From Acholeplasmataceae bacterium (GTDB lineage: Bacteria; Bacillota_I; Bacilli_A; Acholeplasmatales; Acholeplasmataceae): 47,908 bases of DNA. Numbering within the stretch: position 1 is the first letter of the stretch; each line of letters starts with the position of its first letter. Location: the NCBI GenBank assembly GCA_018400755.1, contig JAGYLU010000008.1:1-47908 (forward strand), read 5' to 3'. This document shows positions 1-8,616 of the stretch, piece by piece. A program made the position numbers and the translations under genes. The notes under the pieces are model-generated. The model was not told where the DNA came from. It did not search any database and was given only the letters and a program-made list of their open reading frames with translations.

Positions 1-1
1 A

Positions 2-958
2 GAAGGTGAGATCTGCTGTGACTGGGTCGGACAAGGTGGAGCCGGACACTTCGTCAAAATGGTGCATAATGGCATCGAATATGGTGATATCCAGATCATC
101 ACCGAATCCTATCATCTCATGAAAGATATCCTCGGACTCTCCCATGACGAGATGGCCGATGTGTTCGCAGCGTGGAACGAGGCGGAACTCGATTCCTATC
201 TGATCGACATCACCGCCGACATCCTTGGCCATAAGGACTCAGATGGTTCACCCTTGGTTGAGAAGATTTTGGATACCGCCGGTCAGAAGGGTACCGGCAA
301 ATGGACGGCTGTGACCTCACTTGATGAAGGTGTTCCCCTCACGTTGATCACGGAATCCGTCTATGCCCGTTTCCTATCAAGCATGAAGGATGAACGTGTT
401 CATGCCGCGAGCGTCTACAACAAGACCACACCCACATTCAAAGACGATCCCAAGACCTTCATCGAAGACATCAAAAAAGCGCTTTATGCCGCCAAGATCA
501 TGAGTTATGCCCAAGGCTTCGCCTTGATGAAAGCCGCCGCCAAGACCTATGATTGGTCCCTCAACTACGGCAACATCGCCATGCTTTGGCGCGAAGGCTG
601 CATCATCCGCTCCGCGTTTCTTTCAAAGATCAAGACCGCGTTTGAACTGAACCCCAATCTTGACAATCTGATCTTGGACCCTTACTTCAAAGAGACCCTT
701 GAATCACTGCTTCCAAGTTTCAGAAAGGTGATTTCCACCGCCGTGCTCCAAGGCATTCCTGTCCCTTCGATGGCAGCGGCACTCACCTATTTTGATGGTT
801 ACACAACCGACCGTCTCCCCGCCAATCTTTTACAGGCAATGAGAGACTACTTCGGTGCTCACACCTATGAGCGGACCGATCAAAGACGCGGTGAGTTCTT
901 TCACACCAATTGGACCGGTCGGGGCGGCAAGACCGCCTCAACAACCTACAACGTCTAG
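2..958 (+). CDS. gnd: 6-phosphogluconate dehydrogenase, decarboxylating (5'-truncated by window edge)
   Basis: The enzyme oxidatively decarboxylates 6-phosphogluconate to ribulose 5-phosphate in the cytosol (pentose phosphate pathway). The frame is open from base 2, upstream of the first ATG at 59, and the part before that ATG encodes the conserved substrate-binding stretch GAGHFVKMVHNGIEYGD, so the ATG at 59 is internal. The family signature DTAGQKGTGKW follows, and the C-terminus has the typical HTYER and GEFFHTNW motifs. About 318 residues are visible of the usual ~470, so the NAD(P)-binding Rossmann domain lies outside the window. The next gene starts 11 bases after the stop, with its Shine-Dalgarno sequence overlapping the stop codon, so the genes are very probably co-transcribed. 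The identification is secure; coenzyme preference cannot be judged because that domain is missing. Confidence 0.96.
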   Translation, partial: EGEICCDWVGQGGAGHFVKMVHNGIEYGDIQIITESYHLMKDILGLSHDEMADVFAAWNEAELDSYLIDITADILGHKDSDGSPLVEKILDTAGQKGTGKWTAVTSLDEGVPLTLITESVYARFLSSMKDERVHAASVYNKTTPTFKDDPKTFIEDIKKALYAAKIMSYAQGFALMKAAAKTYDWSLNYGNIAMLWREGCIIRSAFLSKIKTAFELNPNLDNLILDPYFKETLESLLPSFRKVISTAVLQGIPVPSMAAALTYFDGYTTDRLPANLLQAMRDYFGAHTYERTDQRRGEFFHTNWTGRGGKTASTTYNV

Positions 959-969
959 GAGGACATCTC

Positions 970-1818
970 ATGACCAAACATCACATCAACCTCTCTGGAA
1001 AAACCGTGGTCATCACCGGTGGTTCTGGGGTATTGGGACGCAGTATGGCGATGACCCTCGCCCACGCTGGCGCACATGTCGCCATCCTTTCAAGAACCGA
1101 ATCCTCGGTTCAAAAGATTGTCGATGAGATCAAAGACGCGGGGCTGAACGCCCTTGGTGTCTCTGCGGACGTCACCCAGAAAGCAAGCCTCGAACATGCC
1201 AAGACCGTGATCAATCAGGTCTTCGGACCTTGTGATATCCTGATCAACGCCGCTGGCGGAAACAGCCCCAAGGCAACCACCACCGATGAGATGTTCAATG
1301 CCAGTGCTGTTGATAACCCAGAGGCGACATCCTTCTTTGACCTTGATGAGACCGCAATCAACGCACTCATCAATTTGAATTACACCGGCACCCTTCTGGC
1401 CTCCCAGGTCTTCATGAAAGACATGATCGGCCGTGAAGGCACGTCCGTCATCAACATCAGTTCGATGAGTGCGTATGCGCCTTTGACCAAGATTCCCGCC
1501 TATAGCGCTGCCAAAGCAGCGGTCTCGAACCTGACAGAGTGGATGGCTGTCCACTTTGCCAAGGAAGGCATCCGTGTGAACGCCATCGCTCCTGGGTTTT
1601 TCTCCACTGAGCAAAACAGGACATTGTTATGGCACCCAGACGGCACACCAACCCCGCGTTCACATAAGATTCTCTCACAAACCCCCATGGGCCGCTTCGG
1701 AGAACCTGATGAACTCTCCGGCACCCTTCTATGGCTTGCTGATCCCAAGATGTCAGGATTTGTCACCGGTCTTGTCGTGCCTGTTGATGGTGGGTTCTCA
1801 GCGTTTTCCGGTGTCTGA
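970..1818 (+). CDS. uxuB: SDR-family D-mannonate oxidoreductase (fructuronate reductase)
   Basis: This is a 282-residue short-chain dehydrogenase. It has the nucleotide-binding TGGSGVLG loop near residue 18, the NAAGG motif, a catalytic Ser in NISSMSAY and the YSAAK active-site pair. The region after YSAAK (a long insert with a TPTPRSHKIL-type segment, then VPVDGGFSAFSGV) is characteristic of the Bacillus YjmF/UxuB-like SDR, which interconverts D-fructuronate and D-mannonate with NAD(H). The ATG at 970 is chosen because AGGAGG (957-962) sits 7 bases upstream; an earlier in-frame TTG at 910 lies inside gnd and is unlikely. The following gene begins 2 bases after the stop, implying translational coupling. 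The placement beside gnd and a LarA-type epimerase supports a hexuronate or aldonate role. Another SDR substrate of similar shape (2-keto-gluconate type) cannot be fully excluded. Confidence 0.87.
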   Translation: MTKHHINLSGKTVVITGGSGVLGRSMAMTLAHAGAHVAILSRTESSVQKIVDEIKDAGLNALGVSADVTQKASLEHAKTVINQVFGPCDILINAAGGNSPKATTTDEMFNASAVDNPEATSFFDLDETAINALINLNYTGTLLASQVFMKDMIGREGTSVINISSMSAYAPLTKIPAYSAAKAAVSNLTEWMAVHFAKEGIRVNAIAPGFFSTEQNRTLLWHPDGTPTPRSHKILSQTPMGRFGEPDELSGTLLWLADPKMSGFVTGLVVPVDGGFSAFSGV

Positions 1819-1820
1819 GG

Positions 1821-3086
1821 ATGAAGCAGTTTGTTTATGCCTCATCCGATCAAGGACTCTCTGATCAGGAGATCAGAGTCGCTTTGATCAGATCCCTTTC
1901 ATCCTTAGATCCCAAGAAAGTCCTGCTCGTGCCTCCAGACATCACCAGATACTACTCAAAAGCCGGCACCATCACAAATCTCTATTATCATATTCTGACA
2001 GACTCAGGCGTCCATGTCGATATCATGCCTGCTTTGGGGACTCATGATCCGATGACCGAAACGGAATGCCAAGACATGTATGGCGACATCCCGTTTGAAT
2101 GCTTTCTGGTCCACGACTGGCGACACGATGTGATTGATATCGGGACCGTCCCAAAAGATCATGTACGCACCTACACCGATGGGCTCTGGCAAGATGATGT
2201 TCCGATTGAAGTCAATCGGATCATCATGGATGAGTCCTATGACCTCATTCTCTCTATCGGCCAAGTCGTGCCTCACGAAGTCATCGGCATGGCCAACCAT
2301 TCAAAGAATATCCTCGTCGGACTGGGCGGATCAAAGACCATCAACCGTTCTCATATGATCGGGGCTGTCTACGGCATGGAAAAGATGATGGGCAAAGACC
2401 ACACGCCTGTCAGAAAAGTGCTTGATGAAGCCCTTGAGACGTTTTTGAAAGACCGTCCGATTGTCTTTGTCCTGACTGTGACGACCGCCCCTGAAAACAT
2501 CATCAGGACCCACGGGTTGTTCATCGGTGATGAACGCGCCGTGCTAGAGGCTGCCGTAGAACTCTCCCAAAAGAAAAACATCACCTTCTTGGAGGAAGGC
2601 ATCGACACCTGTATCGTCACCCTTGATCCCAAGGAATTCAAGTCCACGTGGCTTGGAAACAAGGCGATCTACCGGACAAGGATGGCCATCAAAGATGGCG
2701 GAAACCTCATCATACTGGCTCCTGGCATCACCAAGTTCGGAGAAGATCACCGGATCGATGAATTGATCAGAACCTATGGATACAAGGGTACCGCACAGGT
2801 CATGACGCTCTTCAAGACCGAGAAAGACCTTCAAGACAACATGGGGGTCGCGGCCCACCTAATCCACAGCTCATCAGATGGCAGGTTCTCGATCACCTAT
2901 GCCGTGAAAGCGATTGCCAAAGAAGCCATCCTTCAAGTCGGATTCATCGCTGCTGATTACGATGAGATGATGGCCACATATGATGTCAGTCACCTCAAAG
3001 AAGGCTTGAATGTCGTTTCCGGCAAGACCGTCTTCTTCATCCACAATCCCGCCCTTGGCCTTTGGATTGACAAGTCCCGGTTTTAG
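1821..3086 (+). CDS. LarA-family nickel-pincer-dependent 2-hydroxyacid racemase/epimerase (possible D-gluconate 2-epimerase)
   Basis: This 421-residue protein is a DUF2088/LarA-type enzyme. What is seen: a PPDITR loop (Arg43), ALGTH (His75), VVPHE (His152), then Lys162 and His178. The spacing His-10-Lys-16-His equals that recalled for H174, K184 and H200 of Lactobacillus plantarum LarA, where the Lys holds the nickel pincer nucleotide. All key residues therefore appear to be present. LarA relatives are known to racemise lactate, malate and other 2-hydroxyacids, and one subgroup epimerises D-gluconate at C2. Inference: lying 2 bases after a mannonate oxidoreductase and next to gnd, this member may interconvert D-mannonate and D-gluconate. 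Cofactor genes larB, larC and larE are not in the window. The family is certain; the substrate is a context-based guess. Confidence 0.85.
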   Translation: MKQFVYASSDQGLSDQEIRVALIRSLSSLDPKKVLLVPPDITRYYSKAGTITNLYYHILTDSGVHVDIMPALGTHDPMTETECQDMYGDIPFECFLVHDWRHDVIDIGTVPKDHVRTYTDGLWQDDVPIEVNRIIMDESYDLILSIGQVVPHEVIGMANHSKNILVGLGGSKTINRSHMIGAVYGMEKMMGKDHTPVRKVLDEALETFLKDRPIVFVLTVTTAPENIIRTHGLFIGDERAVLEAAVELSQKKNITFLEEGIDTCIVTLDPKEFKSTWLGNKAIYRTRMAIKDGGNLIILAPGITKFGEDHRIDELIRTYGYKGTAQVMTLFKTEKDLQDNMGVAAHLIHSSSDGRFSITYAVKAIAKEAILQVGFIAADYDEMMATYDVSHLKEGLNVVSGKTVFFIHNPALGLWIDKSRF

Positions 3087-3386
3087 CCACGGAAGACAAC
3101 ATGAACCAGCTTGAACTGGACCTGATGACAACGAGAGAGAACCATACAGACGATATCCAATCAGCCTATACCACCCATTCAAGAGAAAAAAAACAAGACA
3201 TGACAGTCGTACTCCATGTCCTTGGTTCATTTGGACAATTCGTGATCCAAAAAAAGACATCACGACCATGTGGGATGCGGCATGGTTCATGTTAGTCCTG
3301 GGAGTGCCATTCAAACCTTGTCTCCTATCATCTGGATTCAGGATACTCATACTGCGCTCATTATGTTTGCAGCTCATTGATCAAAC
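3087..3386. other. Gene-poor strip after the sugar-acid operon
   Basis: I see no supportable gene here. A 64-codon open frame (3101-3295, + strand) has no recognisable domain, no good ribosome binding site and biased composition, and the opposite-strand frames are extensions of shadows of the upstream gene. The strip is the probable 3' untranslated region leading to the terminator at 3387. Confidence 0.5.
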
Positions 3387-3430
3387 AACGAGATGAGGGC
3401 CTTGACAAAGCCATCATCTCGTTTTCATTT
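3387..3430 (+). terminator. Intrinsic terminator of the gnd-uxuB-larA-like operon
   Basis: AACGAGATGA (3387-3396) pairs perfectly with TCATCTCGTT (3414-3423), with an inner GGC/GCC extension, and is followed by a T-rich tail. It lies 300 bases after the LarA-like gene, the only + strand gene ending here. Confidence 0.75.
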
Positions 3431-3684
3431 GCCTGAAAGTGAGGTTGTCTCCCTATCCTGTTTTCAATGACTGAGTCGGCTTATACTGTCAGCATAATCA
3501 TAGGTGACACCAAGAAATCCCACTCTCCTATCGGATCTGTCAGGTGTGAACACTTGATTGAAGGGGTTACAAAAAGAATAAGCAAGCCTCCAAATCCAAA
3601 TGGACATTAGAGGTTTTGACTGTTGATCTGCGAACATCACTTGACGCTTGATCCTTAGTCCGCTCTTACATCAAGAAAACGAGC
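3431..3684. other. Non-coding spacer between convergent operons
   Basis: The spacer lies between the + strand terminator and the - strand terminator. No open frame, RNA gene or repeat that I can support is visible. Confidence 0.4.
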
Positions 3685-3719
3685 AAAAAGATGGCTGTCC
3701 TGATCGGAACGGCCATCTT
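3685..3719 (-). terminator. Intrinsic terminator at the end of the purine catabolic operon
   Basis: On the - strand, AAGATGGC and GCCATCTT (3712-3719 and 3688-3695) form an 8-bp stem followed directly by a run of T. It is about 80 bases after the ygeW stop codon and so ends the long leftward operon. Confidence 0.8.
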
Positions 3720-3799
3720 ACATGATGCAGTCATCGATTACATGCTTCTTTCATTTTGTTTCTGACATCCATGTCTCATGTACAAACTGAACCACTTGC

Positions 3800-4786
3800 C
3801 TATTTGTCTCCCATTGTCATCGCCATCACAGCCTTGGCGGTATGGAGCCTGTTCTCGGCTTCCTGATAGACGATCGAATGTGGCCCATCAATGACGGAAT
3901 CCTCGACTTCATTGCCGCGATCGGCGGGAAGGGCATGCATATACTTGACATCGGGCTTGGCAAGTCTCATCATCTCTTCAGTGCACTTCCACATCTTGTT
4001 CGATTCAAGCAGATCATCCACAACAGCTGTCGACTGATTGGTCACCCATGAACCCCAGTTCTTGGGAATCACGATGTCCGCGTTCTTGTATGCCTCTTTC
4101 ATGTCATGGGTGATTGTCAATGATCCACCATGGGCTTTGGCGTTCTTACGCGCTTTCTCGATGACCCAAGCGGGAAGGTCATAGCCAATCGGATAAGCCA
4201 GCGTGACATCCATTCCATAACGGGGGAACAACAGCACTTGCGAAACTGGCACACTGATCGGTTTCTTATGGCTTTTCGCATACGCCCAAATCACCGAGAC
4301 CTTCAGATTCTTGGTCTCACTCTTGACTTCCCTGATGGTCATCAGATCGGCCAAGGCCTGCATGGGATGATAGATGTCACACTGCAAATTCATGATCGGA
4401 ACCGTTGCGTGTTCCGCCATCTCGCGGATGAACTTGTTTCCGACACCCCAAAAACAATTCCGGCAAGCGATTCCGTGGCCATAACTTGACAAGATGACCG
4501 CCGTGTCTTTCGCACTTTCCCCATGGGAGATCTGCATGGTTGATGTGTCAAGGAAGGTGGCGTGTCCACCCAGTTGGGCAAGACCTGATTCCATGGAATT
4601 TCTGGTTCTGGTTGATTGTTCGAAGAACATCAGAAAAGCTGTTTTATAGAGCAAATACGGGGTTGGGGTATTGGCATAAAACAACGCTTTGAGTTCCGAT
4701 GACACCTTCAAAAGGGTCTCAATCTGTTCTTTTGTCCAGTCTTCTAGCGTGATGAAGTGTTTGCCTTTGAATAATTGTTCCATCAT
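3800..4786 (-). CDS. ygeW: YgeW-type carbamoyltransferase
   Basis: This member of the aspartate/ornithine carbamoyltransferase fold has 328 residues from the chosen start. Visible motifs are the carbamoyl-phosphate loop FFEQSTRTR (residues 54-62), HPMQALAD (about 140-147) and HALPADRG near the C-terminus. The length and the CDIYHPMQ and [13 protein letters not shown] patterns match the YgeW family of purine-degradation clusters, which is thought to act in phosphorolysis of a ureido or oxamate-type intermediate to give carbamoyl phosphate; the exact substrate is not settled. An upstream in-frame extension to 4849 is rejected, because AAGGAG precedes the ATGATG at 4786 and the first of these ATGs overlaps the ygeY stop (ATGA). 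It is the last gene before the terminator at 3685-3719. A standard ornithine carbamoyltransferase is less likely given the neighbours. Confidence 0.9.
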   Translation of the reverse strand: MMEQLFKGKHFITLEDWTKEQIETLLKVSSELKALFYANTPTPYLLYKTAFLMFFEQSTRTRNSMESGLAQLGGHATFLDTSTMQISHGESAKDTAVILSSYGHGIACRNCFWGVGNKFIREMAEHATVPIMNLQCDIYHPMQALADLMTIREVKSETKNLKVSVIWAYAKSHKKPISVPVSQVLLFPRYGMDVTLAYPIGYDLPAWVIEKARKNAKAHGGSLTITHDMKEAYKNADIVIPKNWGSWVTNQSTAVVDDLLESNKMWKCTEEMMRLAKPDVKYMHALPADRGNEVEDSVIDGPHSIVYQEAENRLHTAKAVMAMTMGDK

Positions 4787-6006
4787 GTGCGCTCCTTTCG
4801 TTTCAACTGTTCTAGGTAGACAAGCGGCATCGCGGCATACATCGCACATGCGATGACAAGCTCGTCTTTGAAGGTGATCTCATTAGGGGCGTGGGCTTGG
4901 TCTTCATGACCAGGTCCGAAACCAACGGCGGGGATTCCATGGCGTCCCATGATGGAGACCGCATTGGTTGAGAATGTCCATTTGTCAATGACCGGATCAG
5001 TCTTGAAAAGCCCTTTGTAGGCGATAGCGGCCGATTGCGTCACGACATGATCCTCGCCAATGACCCAGGTCGGGAAATAGGATTCGGTGGGATAGACAAG
5101 CCCTGTGTAAGAAGGCCGTTCATAGAGATACATCTCAACAACGGCATTGGCTTTCTTGACGGAATCAAGCGCTCTGATCTCTTCCAAAGCACTTTCAAAC
5201 GTCTCACCATCGGTCAGTCTTCGATCAATCGAGATCGCACAACTGTCAGCAACCGCGCATCTGGATGGCGAGGTGAAGAAAATCTCACTCACCGTCAGTG
5301 TGCCTTTGCCCAGAAAAGCATCGTCTTTGAGGCGGTGGTTCAGTTCCTGAAGTTCAAGAAGGATGGGTGCCATCTTGAAAATGGCGTTATCACCACGTTC
5401 TGGCGCACTGCCATGACAGGAAAGGCCTTGCACGGACACCTTGATTTCCATCCGTCCCCGGTGCCCGCGGTAAATCCGGCACGAGGTCGGTTCGGTGATG
5501 ACCACGAACTCAGGACGGATCTTGTCCTGCTCGATGATGTATTGCCAACACAGTCCGTCACAGTCCTCTTCCTGGACCGTCGCGGTGATCAGAAGGGTGT
5601 AATCTCCTTCAAGATGAAGGGTCTTGATGATCTTCGCGGCATAGACCATGGAAGCCATGCCACCTTCCTGATCAGAGGTTCCCCTGCCACCAATCACTTT
5701 CTCATCCTCAAAACCTTCATATGGATCAAAGGTCCAGAGCTTGATGTCCCCGATCCCGACCGTATCGATATGGGCATCCATGGCGATCACGTGTTTGCCG
5801 TGACCAAGTCTTCCGATCAGATTGCCCATCGGATCGATCGTGATCTCATCAAAACCGACCTTTTCCATTTCTGTCTTGATCCTTTCGATCACGGCTTTTT
5901 CATTGGCGGATTCCCCAGGAATCCGCACCATGTCTCTCAAAAACGCGACAATGTCTTTCTCGTAGGCTTGTGCCGCTTTCAATATGTCTTCAAAGGGTAT
6001 ATTCAT
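4783..6006 (-). CDS. ygeY: YgeY-family M20 metallohydrolase
   Basis: This is a 407-residue zinc-dependent amidohydrolase/deacylase of the M20 peptidase family. Metal and catalytic residues are visible: DAHIDTVG (His79, Asp81), [10 protein letters not shown] (Asp112) and the Glu-Glu pair in VQEEDCDG (about 146-147), with [10 protein letters not shown] near the C-terminus. The C-terminal stretch [15 protein letters not shown] and the length match YgeY, a hydrolase regularly found with selenium/molybdenum hydroxylase and purine-degradation genes. Its start overlaps the preceding PLP enzyme's stop as ATGA, and its own stop overlaps ygeW, so translation is coupled. By context it probably cleaves an acyl or ureido amide released after ring opening; the precise substrate is inferred, not shown. 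Confidence 0.9.
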   Translation of the reverse strand: MNIPFEDILKAAQAYEKDIVAFLRDMVRIPGESANEKAVIERIKTEMEKVGFDEITIDPMGNLIGRLGHGKHVIAMDAHIDTVGIGDIKLWTFDPYEGFEDEKVIGGRGTSDQEGGMASMVYAAKIIKTLHLEGDYTLLITATVQEEDCDGLCWQYIIEQDKIRPEFVVITEPTSCRIYRGHRGRMEIKVSVQGLSCHGSAPERGDNAIFKMAPILLELQELNHRLKDDAFLGKGTLTVSEIFFTSPSRCAVADSCAISIDRRLTDGETFESALEEIRALDSVKKANAVVEMYLYERPSYTGLVYPTESYFPTWVIGEDHVVTQSAAIAYKGLFKTDPVIDKWTFSTNAVSIMGRHGIPAVGFGPGHEDQAHAPNEITFKDELVIACAMYAAMPLVYLEQLKRKERT

Positions 6007-7373
6007 TTGTCATCCTTCTTTCTCATCTCTTTGATCTCTTTGTCATAGTGGAAGACTTTCTGGTATTCGTTTTCCCAGAAGGTCATGTCTTTCATGCTGT
6101 CCAGGTATGCTTTTGAATACCCGAATTTGATCCAGTCTTTTTCTTTTTGTTCAAACAAACGGTCTTTGGCGTGTCTCAGCCGGATGTCCGTGATATGATT
6201 CGCTTCGACATTCAGGAAAACATCTTTGAACCAACGTCTGAGCACATAGTCTTCGGTCTCAAGAACCCTTGTTTCGAGGTTTTCAAGAACCGAGGCGTAC
6301 CTGTCAAATCCGTCGGTCGCAACCGTCACGACGTTGTCGCCTTCGGAAAGACGCAAATGTTTGGCCATCTTGATGGCCCCTTGGATGTTGCAGATCCCAG
6401 AGACACCAAAGAGATCGACCATCGATTTGGCGACAAGAGGATCAACCCCATATTCTTCTAGGATGTGCGGCGCGTCATGAATGATTTTCATGCCGCGAAC
6501 CGCGTCCTCATCACTTACCATGACGAGAAAATCCGTTGTCAGGACGTTATGGATCAGTGTGCACATCTTGTCGCCAATACCTTCGATCCGGTGCTGTCCG
6601 CGACCGCCATCAGTCAGTGTCGAGCATTCATAGGGTTCAAGCGCGGCGATCTTCGCTTCCGGAAACACCGCCTTGATCTGATCGCCCGCGGCCAGTGTTC
6701 CGGCACTTCCCGGAGCGGATGCGAAGCAGGCAATCCGGGAATTCCCGATGCCTTTGACAGCCTCGATCGCACTGTGTCCGGTCACATACCGATGAAACCG
6801 GTAGTTTGGAAACAGTTCGAACTGGGCCAGCGAACGGTAATGGGGATTGGTCTTGACAAGCTCATAGGTTCTTTCAAGGGTCAGGATCACATCTGACTCC
6901 GTCCCCGGTGTCAGATCAAGAAGCGCGCCATATCTTGAGATCCGCTGATAGCGTTCCTTGCTCATGTTATCGGGCATGATGACGATGGCGTCATAATGCA
7001 TCAGGTTGCAGATGTAGGAGACACCGATACCAAAGTTTCCGGTCGATGGTCCCAAAATGGTATGTTCGCCAGGCACGATGGTGCCATCGACACAGCCTTC
7101 GATCAATGTCGAATAAGCAGGACCAACCTTGTGAGAACCCGAAGGAAAGGCGTTTCCAAGCAACACAATGATGTTTGCATCCACCCCGGTCAATGCTTTG
7201 GGGAGGACAATCTTTCGGACGTCGTTCGCCTCGTCTTTCCAGGTGATGTTGAAGAGATTGAGCGGATTGAGTTCGTCTTCTTTGGCAACAAGCGCATCTT
7301 TTCTTGTCTTTGGATCGATCATCGTCGGGTCAAGCATCTCGTGATAAGTCGGTCCATATGGTATCTTATGCAT
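6003..7373 (-). CDS. Fold-type II PLP-dependent enzyme, cysteine-synthase/ammonia-lyase-like
   Basis: This 456-residue PLP enzyme of the tryptophan-synthase-beta fold has a likely Schiff-base lysine, Lys82, in [11 protein letters not shown]. The phosphate-binding substrate loop GPSTGNFG follows, and the ASAPGSAGT glycine-rich phosphate loop lies further on. It is longer than typical cysteine synthases, with extra N- and C-terminal segments. It does not show the sequence pattern I recall for the diaminopropionate ammonia-lyase YgeX, yet it occupies the place such an enzyme would have beside ygeY and ygeW. Inference: it may carry out the beta-elimination or replacement step on an amino-acid fragment from purine breakdown. 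AAAGGAG lies upstream of the start, which overlaps the previous gene by 8 bases. The family is certain; the reaction is unknown. Confidence 0.8.
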   Translation of the reverse strand: MHKIPYGPTYHEMLDPTMIDPKTRKDALVAKEDELNPLNLFNITWKDEANDVRKIVLPKALTGVDANIIVLLGNAFPSGSHKVGPAYSTLIEGCVDGTIVPGEHTILGPSTGNFGIGVSYICNLMHYDAIVIMPDNMSKERYQRISRYGALLDLTPGTESDVILTLERTYELVKTNPHYRSLAQFELFPNYRFHRYVTGHSAIEAVKGIGNSRIACFASAPGSAGTLAAGDQIKAVFPEAKIAALEPYECSTLTDGGRGQHRIEGIGDKMCTLIHNVLTTDFLVMVSDEDAVRGMKIIHDAPHILEEYGVDPLVAKSMVDLFGVSGICNIQGAIKMAKHLRLSEGDNVVTVATDGFDRYASVLENLETRVLETEDYVLRRWFKDVFLNVEANHITDIRLRHAKDRLFEQKEKDWIKFGYSKAYLDSMKDMTFWENEYQKVFHYDKEIKEMRKKDDK

Positions 7374-8616
7374 GATGGTGGTCTCCTTTGTTTTTCAGAT
7401 ATGTTTTGAGGGCGCCAAGATCAGGTTTCATCAAGATGGGTGTCAGTAACACCTTTCTGATGTTCTCAGGGTCTTTGAGCCCACTTCCAGTCTGGAGCAA
7501 AACAACACTCGCGTCTTTTTCGATGATGCCTTCTCGAACCGCTTTTTTCAGTCCGGCATAACCGGCAGCTGAGGCCGGTTCGGCGAAGAGCCCTTCTTTT
7601 CCAAGGTCTTTGATCGCTTCCAAGATTGATCTGTCAGACACTGCGATCCACGCGCCTTTGGATGCCGAGACGGCTGAGAGCGCTTTGACTGGGTTTCTGG
7701 GTATCCCGACACTGATGCTGTCAGCGATTGTGTTCTCCTCGGCTTCTTTCAACTCACCCGTGATGGCGGCATCCACCAGGGGCTTGCAGCCCTCACTTTG
7801 GACACCTAGCAAACGGGGGAGTCTCTCAATCAGTCCGAGTTTCATGAAATCATAAAAGCCTTTGAAGAGTCCGGCGAGCGTGCATCCATCGCCGACCGAG
7901 ACAACGACCCAGTCCGGGACTTCAAAATCGAGTTGCTCGATGATCTCATAAGCGGCTGTTTTCTTCCCTTCGACCAGATTGGCATTGATGGCGGCATTGC
8001 GGTTATACCATCCAAAGGTCTTGATCGCTTCTTTGGATAACTGATAAGTGTCTTTGTAATCGCCATCGACGAGAATCACATCCGCCCCATAGACCAAGAG
8101 CTGATTGAGTTTCCCAACCGGTGCCCTTTTGGGCACGAAAATGACCGATTGAAGCCCCATCCGGGCAGCATGACACGCCAGGCTTGAAGCGGCATTGCCG
8201 GTGGAACTGCAACTGACAACCGATTTGCCTTCCTCGATGGCTTTGAGGACGGCGACCGCGCTGGCGCGGTCTTTCAAAGACCCACTCGGATTCATGCTCT
8301 CATCTTTGATATGTAGAGAGCGAAGACCCAAGGTGTCCTTCAAGACATATGATTTTACCAAAGGGGTCCACCCGACATCAAGCATCCTGGTGACATGGGG
8401 TTGTTCAAGCGGCAATAACGGCATGTAGCGAAACATCTGCCGCACCGGATTGGACTCAAGCCATGTCTTGGTGACGACGCCTCTTAGTTTCTCATAATCA
8501 TATTCGACATCAAGGATGCCTTTCTCACCACAAGAAGGGCACGCGCCCTTGGCTTCATGCGGCAGCACCGTGCGCCCACAAAGTGTGCACCGATACGTCT
8601 TGACAAATGAGATCAT
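7366..8616 (-). CDS. Threonine-synthase-like PLP enzyme with N-terminal zinc ribbon
   Basis: A 416-residue fold-type II PLP protein. Residues 10-29 hold two CxxC pairs (C10, C13, C26, C29) forming a small zinc-ribbon head. The PLP lysine is Lys115 in NPSGSLKDRAS, followed by SSTGNAASS and a C-terminal TGSGLKD loop. Threonine synthases of the short class look like this, but no hom or thrB homologues are nearby. The gene lies between adenine deaminase and another PLP enzyme with ATGA-type coupling on both sides. Inference: it works in the purine pathway, perhaps as an ammonia-lyase or beta-elimination enzyme, and the two PLP proteins may act on successive or alternative substrates. A housekeeping threonine synthase remains possible. 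Confidence 0.8.
   Translation of the reverse strand: MISFVKTYRCTLCGRTVLPHEAKGACPSCGEKGILDVEYDYEKLRGVVTKTWLESNPVRQMFRYMPLLPLEQPHVTRMLDVGWTPLVKSYVLKDTLGLRSLHIKDESMNPSGSLKDRASAVAVLKAIEEGKSVVSCSSTGNAASSLACHAARMGLQSVIFVPKRAPVGKLNQLLVYGADVILVDGDYKDTYQLSKEAIKTFGWYNRNAAINANLVEGKKTAAYEIIEQLDFEVPDWVVVSVGDGCTLAGLFKGFYDFMKLGLIERLPRLLGVQSEGCKPLVDAAITGELKEAEENTIADSISVGIPRNPVKALSAVSASKGAWIAVSDRSILEAIKDLGKEGLFAEPASAAGYAGLKKAVREGIIEKDASVVLLQTGSGLKDPENIRKVLLTPILMKPDLGALKTYLKNKGDHHHA

Noticed and set aside
3101-3295. 64-codon + strand open frame after the LarA-like gene
   Set aside because: No ribosome binding site, no recognisable sequence and low-complexity composition.
5035-6048. 337-codon + strand open frame opposite ygeY
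   Set aside because: It is antisense to a well-identified metallohydrolase and shows no domain or start signal.
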